Origin: Enoplolaimus lenunculus
Taxonomy: Eukaryota; Nematoda; Enoplea; Enoplida; Thoracostomopsidae
NCBI GenBank assembly: GCA_030248215.1
Contig: JASANG010003801.1
Location: forward strand, 155,238-219,237
DNA length: 64,000 bases
Reading direction: 5' to 3'
A model generated the notes under the pieces. The model worked only from the letters and a program-made list of their open reading frames with translations, was not told the DNA's origin and searched no databases. The first letter of the stretch is position 1, and each line of letters opens with the position of its first letter. The position numbers and the translations under genes are program-made. Positions 12,201 to 24,200 of this stretch are shown piece after piece.

Positions 12201-15200
12201 ATCGAGCTGTTTGTTGCTCAGCTAACTACACACAACTCTCGAAATTTCAACGGCGAACAATCCGTGGAAACATTTTCCCACGGTGGTAGTCTGTCTGGTC
12301 ATCACGTTTCTCACGGTAGTGGTCAGCCTTCGACCACTATGGGATCAAAACTAGCGATCGATCTCACGTTTGGTGCATATCATACCGCCTTAGTTTGGCT
12401 GTCTGAGCGAATATTTCATGCGGGCTATATACTAATTTATTCAACTAAGCGTCGTGCTTCGTTGGCTCACTTGAAGTAAGTGAAAGGTTGCTTTCGAAAT
12501 ACCGGATACGAGAGCCGGGTAGTGTATTTCTTACATAAACCGGAACGGCGTGTTAACCGGAGTATTTACTAACAACATAATGTTTTCGGCATGCGTTGAT
12601 TATTGTAGTTTCAGTATTTGTTGGTGAATTTATCGTTGTAACTAGGTTTGTATCTGTTAAATGGACATATTGGTTTGGAGAAAGTATGCACCTGTTTGCC
12701 TTGTTTCTGTAATTGACAAACAATGCCGTTACAGTAGTGCCTAGCAGAAGGATTAAACAAAATTTCCTATGCCTTTTGTTATAAATATTTAGCGATTTGA
12801 CCAGATTTTCTTTTCATCGGAACGTCCGATAAACAAGAATTGCATTTTCCAAAGAATTCTGGCCTGAACAAAAATTTCGATGGAATTCTCCTAGTTTTTA
12901 CGCATGTATCAATTTTTTTATACTGTTTATTTTCATTTCAGTGCTGTTGTGAAGCATTTGCCCGGTTCAATCCCGGTGTTAATCGTTGCTATTGGTGATG
13001 TGACTGAATTTTTTTCGGACGCCAATGCGAATGCGTTGATCAGCGAAGGCAACGCGATTGCAGAACGCATTAATGCAAGATTTGTGACAGTTTCACCAAC
13101 TGTTCCGACGGAGTCAAGTCATGGTAAGTTTTGGAAGTGGGGATGCACACCGCGTAGCTAAGTTTTAATCGGAGGAGTGGATGTTGTTGCCCTGAAAGAT
13201 GTTTATAAGCGCTGATGATGTTTGATAAGCATAGGCGACACTATTGGAGTATCTTGAAACGATTTAGTTTGTAAGGTTTGAACATGTGCCGAAATCTTGT
13301 CCCATATTCTCAAATTGTTATATCATCGACTATTACAAGTTAAGTAATAGGTTTTAAAACTGACGTACATTAGCATTTGTTGATATAAATTTTGGCATGA
13401 TAGTGGGATACATCAAGTGCGAAAAAATAAATGTTACACATGTTTGAGTTCCGTGAAAGGGTTATTTTTTTACTTTAAATGTTGCTAGTGTACTAGAGCG
13501 CTCGCTATACGCAATTTTGTCAATATAGATAAACGCTATTTGTTATTAACAAACGTTTTGTATTATTTTGTTCTTAGGATGTGGTTCCATATGTAAATAT
13601 TCGATATTCTGGTTGTCATGTTTGTTGCGACTCGGTCGGTTTTTTTTATTTTGCGTAATATTTTTAGTTGGCATGTATCAACCATTTTTCGAAGCATGTT
13701 GGCAAAGTCAACAGCATCTTATCGATGCTGGACTTTTGAGGCCGCTTGATGCAGCCATTGCTCGTTATGTACAACCGTCTCCATCGCCAAAAGCACCTAA
13801 TGACACCGTTCACGTATGGCCTTCCTCGAATCAAAAGGCAAACCTTGATGGTATGATAAGTCCCTCGTGTCAAAAAGCCGGAACAATGGTAGCAAGTACA
13901 GCTGGTGACTATGCATCAAGGTATTCATCGAATAAAGCTGCATGCCTTTTACGGCCGACAAATCGGTTTACGGATAAATCTCATACTAATTACATAGCTA
14001 ACAGAGCGGTTACAGAGACTACTAGCTATGCAGTCTCGAATCCGCCACAGGCGACGGTAGCGCCGCCATCTGGCGTGGTTTATAGTGACGAGAAGGCTGT
14101 ACCTAGAGCGATGACCGGAATACAGCCTGCCGACCCCCAACAGCAAATAGTTGAGCATGAATATGTTAATTTTGAAACGCCTACTAGCTGTGTATCGTCG
14201 GCTACTTTTGAAGCTACGCGCCAAATAGTTCAGGACCGTTTTTGCGACGGCGCTGAACTGCGCGGCAATGACATGCGCGGCAAAACTACTAGCCATGACA
14301 TTTCGCGCCAAAATCGTTTGTATTGTAGTCAACAGCAAGCTCACCAGAGAACTGATATGGAGTATGACGGTTATGGACATCAGGTGATGATAGATAGTGG
14401 ATTTGAAACGTGTGATACAGCAACTGTTCATTATCAGCGTGAACCAAGACAGCCAGACTGCAACTTAACCGACGGTCAAAGGTGAGGGTTTGTCTCTGGC
14501 CGAAGCTAGGATATTAAAAAGGGGTTCACGGTGTGGAAAATTTCGATGGGGTTTTCATATGTTACCAATAGATTGAAACAGTTTCTAAAGCCCTGTGTAC
14601 AAATATCCCAAAGGGGTGTTGACAATTATTGTATATCCACTTGCTACGACCCTTTATAAGAAAGTTGAAAATTTTAACTTTTCATTAATTTCTCTTGTAA
14701 GTTAGTGCACACGTAAAGTTTTTGCAACGGTAACTTTTCTGTGTTGAAAGAAGTTGTCAAAATATATTAATTCAAGTGGTGCATTGGTTAGTCATTATGT
14801 TCAGCAATGGCCAACAAAACATTAGCCGAGTGCAAACGGTGTTTCGATTCCGATTAGAATTCTGATTCAAATTCAGTTCAGGTTCGGATTCAGGTATAAT
14901 TCAGTTCTGATTTGCACACTGAGTGTAAGTATAGTGCTTTCACGATTTTAGGCATCCTGCGCAACTTATATCGCGGTATGAACCCGAGGCAACCCGGCAA
15001 CATGATGGGAGAATTTCAAACGGTAACGAATACCGAAACTCTGGCGAGAATGACGACGATAACGTGGTTGTGATCAGTAGTTCCACGGTTGATGGTGGCG
15101 CGGAACAGCTACAGATGTCGGTAGCTGATCAGCGAAGGCTTCCAGGTGAGTCAGGGGTAGCGATATTTGGGATGAGTGGTCCGAAAGAAGAAACAACCTA

Positions 15201-18200
15201 AGACAATAGTACAGGTAACGTTTTAAGTATTATCTGTATTAGGACGGGTGTGAGGTATCGAAAGAAGTATGAGGATGTATGAAGGATTACAGGCTGTAGG
15301 GTTGCAATCATTAGTTTTGCGTCACGACGAAAGTCTGTTTGCGGGATCAAACATGGGAGCTCGGAATTGAGTGAAAGAGTGAAAGGGTTTAAAGTTATAG
15401 TTTTAGCGGAACTGGACCATGTAGAGCGACAGAACATTATGAGTCGTAGTTACAATTGCGACCGTACATAGTACCGTCGTTAGATACCATTGACAGTGAC
15501 AAGCAAGCAAACCTTGCCATACGTCAAAACGTATTATTGAAAAACAGTATTAGTCACCTTGAAACTGAATTAAATATGGATTTGTTCAAGTCTAAACTCC
15601 GAAATATCAAATTCAAGCGAAAATCTGCTAAAATACGGAAAAAGGTTTACCAAAAATTTGAAATTTTTACTCTTGATTTTTGTTTTGGATGCTTTTGTTT
15701 CGGATGCCTTCTAAAACCCGCCCTTCAATCATCAAATATTCCTGTGTTGAACACGGTATCACCTCAGAAATAGCTCATTCCACTCGAGCTTGGTTAGCGA
15801 AGTACCAGTACACTTTTGTCATTGTAAGAGCAATACCACTGGCACTGAGCAACCTTGTTAGTAAGGCAAAACCGTTGGAAGATATTTGTATCCATCGTTG
15901 AGCACATGTTACTTTTATGTTTTTACCCTTAGGTTTAGGACTAATCGTTGTTTTTTACGCTTCAGCTTAGAACTAAGATTAACACAATGTTTGTGCGCGT
16001 ATACATAGGTTCAGGAATATGACTTATTCAAGGTACAGTCCTAAAAGTAGCGTTGGCCAATTTGTTACAAAGGTGTGAGGGTAGGTCAGGTTTTATGCTT
16101 TCGTTTTCAATTACTGCTCGTTTTCCCATCGAGTTGCCGTACCCTGTTTCACAGCTGCACACAACGCTGTCCGATTCGTTTTGATTAATGCTACTGCCGA
16201 GCAAAATTGTCTTTTTTCCTGTTGTATAGCGTCAGAATCGGGTTAATTAATATTTTTGTATGTATTGTGTGGTGAATGCGCAACACGAGAATCTAGAAAT
16301 ATCGTTCGACAATTGCGGAAAACTGTTCCTCTGGGGGTCGTGGATCCCGTGGGTGCGTTTTTGCTTTTGTATCGGTTTGCCACTGTTGTTTATGTAATGT
16401 CTGTAACAGGGAACGAACTACATCCGTATCCGGTCCCGGTATCCCGTGTAAATCTACTGGATACCGGGTATTTAAGGTTGTTGCACGGAATATCATAAAT
16501 GGTTTTTAAAAGCGGGGGGCGGATTAAACCATTTTGCCGCGATTGCTTTTCCGGGCAACTCAAGAAGTTTAAAATTTTTCTCACCGTAATTTTAATTCTG
16601 TCAAACGTGTACTTTTGGTGCGACTCAAATACTTCTAACAAAGTACAAATTTAAATGCTGCATCCGGTAAACAGTCGGTTCTGGTATCCGGTAAATTATC
16701 TGGTCGTTCTCTAATCTGTTGTATGTATATGTGTACATAAGTATGTGTACATAAGTTAGTATGCATATATATGTATGCATATATCAGGGGTGCAGCAGCG
16801 TATTGCCAACAACACGACGTCCATTGGCCCCGTATGAAGGGCGCAGTAATGCAATTTCAGCATTGAATTCGAATACAAACTTATGATTTTAAAAATTGGT
16901 TGCGAGCAGCGCCCATGATGGCTCGTCGTGTTCAACCCATGGTGGTATGTATGTATGTGTCGTTGTATGTATTGTGGTTGTTTTTAATTGAATCCTTCTG
17001 TACGAAATAAAAGTGTAATAAAACTAATTTTGGTGTTAGATCGAAGAGAGACAGGTCAGTAAGGTTGGCTTTAGTTGCTGAGGTTTGTAATGTCGTATGT
17101 TTATGTTGTGTTTGGGTATACGCCAACGGCTACCGGCTATATTGAGCTGGAATTGTTTCGGTTTTTAATTTGAGTGTTGTATTATATTGTATTGTTTTAG
17201 TTTAATTGTATTTCGAACGAAGTTGGCTGATTGTAGCGTTTGGGTTCAGGGATACGGATACGATTTTGTTCTCGGGTGTCTAGCAGCATGAGGTTAGCAG
17301 GATGCCACCGTAGCCGAAGGGCCATCAAATCCAATAAGGAATGGTATGTTTTGCAATCAGCCAAGAGTTAAAAATGTCAGCCTCGACTGCCTAGTAGACA
17401 CCCGGGTCCCCGTATACCTGTTTGGGTTTAGCTATAGTTTTTGTCGGTAGCTATGTATTTAGGACAAAAAAAATTTTGAGAATAATTGAGATAATATCTA
17501 AGCATGGAGTCAAGAAGCCGTCAGTGCTTTGTCCGTTGTTGGTAGCGACAGATATGCGGCATTCTAGAATACCAGAGTCCAATCGCACTCGAATACGGTG
17601 CGCATCAGTTTGAACTGTTTGGATCGAGTCTTGCGTTGTTTAATCATGAACCTAAGCATAAAAGTAAGCGCAAGCCTTATCTAAGCAAACACCAAAGTGA
17701 AGTTCTATAGGTAACTTCGGTTTGGGACGTGCTCTGATTTGATTGGTTTGGGACATGTTCTGACTTCTGATTGGTTTGGAGATATGCTCTGACTTCTGAT
17801 TGGTTGGTTTGGGACGTGCTCTGACTTCTGATTGGTTTGGGACATAACTGATCGAAAACAATTTAATAGCCAAATGATGCAGTATTTTTATGCAACATAT
17901 GTCATCGATTTGGCCTAAAATTTAAGGATCAAAATTCCGAATCTGACTGATTGTGCAATCGGAACTCGTTTTGAATTGGCATTCTAGTCAGAACCGGAAT
18001 TCCAGTTGCGTCCTGATTATATTATAGGTTTATGGTTAGGATAAAGCTTAGGCTTAAGCTTAACCTTAAAATTATGCTTAGGCTTAGGGTTTTGCTTAGG
18101 ATTAGGCTTAAAATCTTAGGATTAGGCTTAGGTTAGGGTGATGCTTAGGCTTAAGCTTGGGATTAGGCTTCAAACCTTAGTATTATGCTTAAGTTTAAGC

Positions 18201-21200
18201 TTAGGTTGCAATTTGCGGGGTGTAGGAAAAGTGTACAAGAGCCAATTTGTTTACTTACTCAAATAGGCTTTACATTTGAGTGGTTTATGGTGTTCTATAC
18301 GATCATGACATGCCTGCCTACAACGAGGCGTTCCGTTGTTGGCTTATCTTAGTTTGCTCTATATATTATGAGTTCTATGTCCAGAAATGCGGCGTATTCA
18401 CTGCAGGAAACGTCAAATGAAATGGGTACTGTACATGAAATGTATAATATATATGTATATATATATATACATATATATTTATATATGTATATGTATTGAA
18501 AGACAGGATGCTAAGCCGGGTTTGTCTCTGATATAGATAGTAGTTCTACGCCCTTGGGTTATCCTGTCTAAGATTGGATATATAAGGTTAGGTGTATATA
18601 CAAACATATTTGTATATGTATATATATGTAATGTAGATAAGTATGTCTCTATATGTATTATACATGTTATTTTGATAATGTAATTTTGAACGCATATACG
18701 TACTGTATTATGTTGCGCTCAGCTTGTTTGGTTCAAAGTTGGATTTAAATTGAAATATGCTAAGGAGCGCTGTTGGATGGGCGGATGCGATGGTATTAAC
18801 CTTTGTCCGGGGTCGAATTATAGGTGGGGTGAAGGCAGGAGTGAAGGAAACATACGTGGGCTTCTCTGACGGAGTGAGATTTTTTGTTTTGGTTGGGAGG
18901 CGGCGGTAGTGTTTGATCTGAGGGTGTGCGATTAACAATTTAAAATATGTTTATACTTATGTGAACCTGGGTTGAGTAAAACTTTCACTCGGATTTATTT
19001 AGTCAAGTGTTTGCCTGTCATTATGATATGAGGTTGTCGATGTCGATCAAACACGAGTGGTGTGTTGAGTACATTGTTGATTGATTGGTTGAGAGTTGTT
19101 GTTAATATCGACCTGTTTATTCATTGGTTGTAGTTTAGAATATGTGGATGTGTGTTTTTACCGTACGACATATATCAAGGGTCGACCGGAAATCGGGTTC
19201 GGTTCCGGCAAAAAATAGAGATCCCCAGTTGTCGGTTCCGGCTACGGTATTATAAGTTGCTCGATATTTATTGCTGAATATATATATGTTGAAAATTTTT
19301 GTGATTTGAAAATTTAACAAAAATTGCCATATTATTGTAACTTATTTTTCTAAAATTGTCTGAGCTAATTTGTGTCATCATACGTTACAATTGATCATAA
19401 CGTTTCCAGCTACTGCATTTGTTTCAGGATTTTTGGCATCGTAAATGGTGTGTTTACACTGTCAAAAGCGATAAAATAGCGTTAAAAATAAATTTTTCGG
19501 TAACAAGAATTTTTGTTTTCCAGTTCCGGCTACGGTATAAATTATTCCGGTTGCATCCTGGTATATAGTATATATATATTATATTTATAAACTTAGAAGC
19601 ACTACAAAATTAGCAGCGAGATTTATATGTGTGTTTTTTGTTGAAATATCTCCTTGATATTAGGTTCCGGCGTATCTGGCTCAGTTTCTTTTTTTTTTGA
19701 ATCCGGTCCAACCCTGATATTATCCACAGCTGATTATTGGTTTGTTTGAACCAATAAATGTCGGAAGTTCGAAACTATTCACATTTTTGCAGTTTATATG
19801 TCCTGATTTGCCCTGTGCCCTACCTCGGTGTAGCGTTATTATTATTATTATTATTATTGACCACCCGCAGTTGCCACCGTTCGCTTGATTGAAAACGTTT
19901 GGCGGCTAACTGCGGTGATAATTGCGGCTCGCAGTTGAAAAAAAATAGTTACGGTGGCGCTGTATTTTTTAACTGAATAGAGTTTCAATTCGCGTCCGAC
20001 ACCGTACAGTAACACTTACCCTCGAACATAATTTGTAAAAACAAATATTTGAGACTTGCGACTCCGAATGACACCCTCCCTGCCCCCTGCCCATACGAAA
20101 TTTTTCGCAAACGGTCGGCTAAATTTTTTGAGAACAAATACTATTTTATTATATGTTCTAAAATGCAAAAAATAAAAGTCTAACAGTCTGCCCTCAACGA
20201 AATTAATCGGTGGGTCGTCAATAGTGCCACCCTAAGGGCGTTTTGTAGTGATCTGGTTCGGTTGGCTATCTTTAGTAAACTGAAACCAAAATACACTAGC
20301 TTCATTGTGCGTTTTAGTAGCACTAGGGTTAGATTACTACTAACACAAATAGTCACTGTACACTGTCAACTAAATAAGCATATGTATAAAATAGGACTCG
20401 CGTAATTCGAGTACTTGCGATTGTTGTGGAATGGAAGACGAATCTGTAGAGCACTTTTTAACGAAATGTTCGGTGTATAGCTAAATTTTGGTATACAGTC
20501 TACAGATCACATTGGCTGATTCAAATTGACAATAACATAAAGAAACTGAATAGGTTCATAACAGAGTCAGTAAGATTTTAATTTAGATATTAATTTGATC
20601 ATCCTAGTTTTCAGAGACTGTGTAACGGACAAACAGTGTCCAAAAGCATCTCGTGGTCTCTTTCAACGGATATGTATTTATCTATCTTATGTACAAACAG
20701 AACGTAACGTTAAGTACGGCTCAAGATGAACAAACTATGCATGATTCGTTTTGGAAAATGTTACACAACGCAGTTTGTTTTGTTGGGTTCAGCTGTAACT
20801 GACAGACAGAGCTTTTGGTCGTCATGGTTCATACTGTTTTACAGCGAGGATTTTCAATTTTGAGAGGTCTACGCATCCGGGCAGTCAGGAGTTACAGTAA
20901 AGGTAGAGTTTTGAAGAAAATTCGCTAGCGACGACGGAAGCCGAACGCTTTGACCGTAGCGTCGAAATGGATGTGGCAAAAAGTTAAAGTTTAAATTTTG
21001 TTTGAATTTTAAAAGTTGATTCGATCAATGGATCGCTTCGTATGTAGCCTTATCGCGTGTGTGTGTGTGTAAATTTATTAAAAAACGTCGTTAGCGAAGC
21101 GAGCGAGAAGCTAGACGTAGTTTAGTATTAAATGGGTTGCAACGGTAGAAAAACATTTTTGCGTTCATGGATTGGTTTTCTAGACCCACCGCCCCCCCTC

Positions 21201-24200
21201 CCCAGTGTCCTTTGCTGCCCGCCTGTTAGTTTCAGTTTTTTAAATTTAAGCGTTATATTGCGATTTACTAATGGTGCTAACTTAGCAATAACACTAATAT
21301 AGTATATAACAAGTCTGGCTGACTTAACAATGCTTGCTGACAGTCGAAGCTATTTAACGTTGTAGCGCGGCTGTGTCTACGTTCTCAGGTTTCGGGTTTC
21401 TGTGATCTGTTTCTTTGCGTAATTTGGTTATACATGCTGGAACTGAATAGAGGTGTTGTTGGTAGTTGGGATGATTGCTAGCGTTTGATATGTATGTACT
21501 ACAGACGCTGTGATGACACAGTCGTGCCCGGCTTCGTCGCCATATCGTCACGGTGATCAGTCGACGACGATCGTAGACAGAATTGCCGTCGGCGACGACC
21601 ACCGCTATCAGTGTGTCGCTGGTGAGTGTCAGCATCGTTGCTATAGTGGTGGCGGCGGTCGTCGTCGTCGACGCAATTGGCCACCGGAGCAACAGCCGGC
21701 GTTCGACACCGACGAACAAGTCGCCAGTGCGTCGATCGAGTCGTCGGTGGTCGGAATCACGGCCGCCGATGATAACTCGATTCGTTACCGGCGACGCCGA
21801 CCGATGTGCTTTCGGACGATGTCTGGAGGCGCGACAGTCGTCTCGACCATATCTGCTGATGATGACGACAACGAGCGTTTACGATGCGACGGCGTTTCTT
21901 GGAGACAACGTCCGGCGACACCGATGATGGTTGCGTCGTCGTCGCCGCCGTCGGTAGCGATTGAGTTACCGCCGTCGTTAGCGGTGTCATCGCGACTGTC
22001 TGCTTGTCAGACGGTAGACGGCGATAGCGTCCGGCCTGATGCTGGCAGTGAGGGTCGAGGTGATAGTAAAGGTCCGGGTGGTAGTGGTGCTGAGGATGGC
22101 TGTGATGAGAGCGAGAATCGCGGTGGGATTGGTCAAAATAGTCGTAACATTGGCAGCGGCGATAATTGCGGAGTTGTGATGGCATTAAGTCAAGAGCGAT
22201 TGTCGAGTGATATGTCGCGGCTGAACGTTTATACCCCAGTGCCGGAACCTCCACATAGCGCCACACCAAGGCTTGGTTCAGGTGACGGTAGCGACGATGT
22301 AAGTTGTGGCATAGGTCTGCATCCTCAAAGCCTATTAGATGCCCCTCCTGCCGGAGTCACGGTCGTTCGGTTTTATTCAGCAGAAGTGTCGCCTGTGCCG
22401 TCGTCGTCGGACGCGACCAGCGCGTTGATAACGTATCACGATGATGTGGTTGCTGATGAGTCGGTGGTGCGGCGTCCGTATTGCACCGGTTTGCAGTCGA
22501 CGGCTCGTCATGATGGCACAATCGGTAGCGGCGTTGTTGGCGATGCCAACAACGGCGATGTAGCGTCGAGGTCACCGGTTCGAGCCCACCCTGATGCAAG
22601 TCAAGATATAATATCAGCGAGGCGCTCGCATATATTGAAAACCAATAGTATGAAGAAAGCTGTGTCGCACGGTGGAACCGGTGGTACGCCTTGGTGTTTT
22701 TTAGATATTATTTGTTTGTGTTTAATTGCATTTTTGTTGTTCTTGTTGTTGTGTTTGTTGTTGTTGTAGTTGTTGTAGTTGTTGTTGTGATTGTTGCAAT
22801 TATTGGCAATGTTAGTGGTGATGGATTATTGCCATGGCTTTGTTGCTTTCGTTGTAGATTTTGTTATAAATTTTTTAAAATATCCTATTGACAAATTTAA
22901 ATTTAATTTTAATCGCTGATCGTAACAGTTGCATTTTGTTCAAAGTGGCAAACTACGGTTGAGCGTAAGACGAAAGTGTGGTCATCTTGAGCCGTTGTTG
23001 TGGGCCCGAGCGTTGGAGGCAGCCAGGCTTCTGTCATACGAATTTAGGTGGAGATATTGAAGTGTATTTGTGGCCGTTTGGTGATTTGCTATGCGTAGTA
23101 TGGTGATGTACCGCTGCATGTTCAATATTTGCGGTGTATTTATCAGGGTGCAACGGGATTTATGAAATACTAGAACCGGATCCGGAAGGCTAAAAAATGC
23201 CGGAACCGAAAAACAAAACACTTGTTATCGAAAAATTGGTTTTTAACGCTATTTTATCGTTTTTTTATGGTAAAATACACCATTTACAATGCCACACTTC
23301 TGAAACAAATATTACAGTAGGTGGAAACGTCAATTTGGCAAAACAGTACACGCTCAGACTATTTTAGAAAAATAACTTAGAATAATATGCCAATTTTTCT
23401 TAAACATTCGAATGAAAAAGTTTTCAATGCCAAAAATACCGCAAAATTGCGGTGAAAAATACGTGGAACTCGCGCCTACATTCTGAATACATGCTATGTC
23501 GTACCTAAATTAAATAAGTTAGTTGAACAACCAACGCTAACTGTGTGAAATACATTACAAATAAAACACTCCCAACATGTCTCTTAAGACAACTATCGCA
23601 TGTCGTATGTAAAAGCAAACTGCAGAAGGAAAAAGTTGGTCAACAACGTTCACCTTTGAGTAATAAATAATTAACGCAGACATACTTAAGTTTCTATTAC
23701 GAATGCTTAATTAGGAATGGTTGGAATGGTCCGGATGCAGACACATGACATGCTTCATTTTAAGTTATTAATTTGACATTTATCGTAAGTTTAGAAATCT
23801 CTGGTCTAAGTCAACAATTGCTTGGTAAATGATTGCTTCAACGTCCCCGAACGTGTTAAAAATGTTAGGCTCTAGCATTAGCTTAACGAAGCAAAGCACC
23901 GTTCTCGAAAATCGTAATCTTTTATAGTTGTTAGCATTTGAGTCTTCGCAGTTGTAATGTATCCGATCTGTTCCTTAAACGTTGTGCATATAACTTGGAA
24001 TCGGAATCGGCATCGGTATATATTCAAAATAATCGGTATCGGCATCGGTATATATTCAAAATAATCGGTATCGGCATCGGTATATATTCAAAATAATCGG
24101 TATCGGCATCGGTATATATTCAAAATAATCGGTATCGGCATCGGTATATATTCAAAATAATCGGTATCGGCATCGGTATATATTCAAAATAATCGGTATC

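Larger units (their letters stand above)
15146..21504. other. Intronic DNA of the p190 gene between exon 15 and the cassette exon
   Basis: 6.4 kb with no exon that I can support. It contains degenerate TTAGGC-like and 30-bp minisatellite arrays (17.7-18.2 kb), AT-rich microsatellites near 16.7 and 18.45-18.65 kb, a hAT-like MITE at 19176-19560, an (ATT)n run near 19836-19857 and a LINE fragment at 20290-20583. Confidence 0.7.

Noticed and set aside
15456-15901. Two + frames of 105 and 73 codons in the big p190 intron
   Set aside because: Lys/Phe/Leu-rich AT-driven frames with no splice sites in suitable phase.
18030-18210. Chromosome-fusion scar (ancient telomere) suggested by TTAGGC-like arrays
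   Set aside because: Many such arrays here sit between the inverted ends of a MITE; this degenerate one is more simply an old relic of the same kind.
21757-22269. Minus-strand frame of 170 codons opposite the cassette exon
   Set aside because: A shadow of GC-rich, TCG/GAC-rich coding DNA on the other strand; His/Tyr-rich and without splice context.
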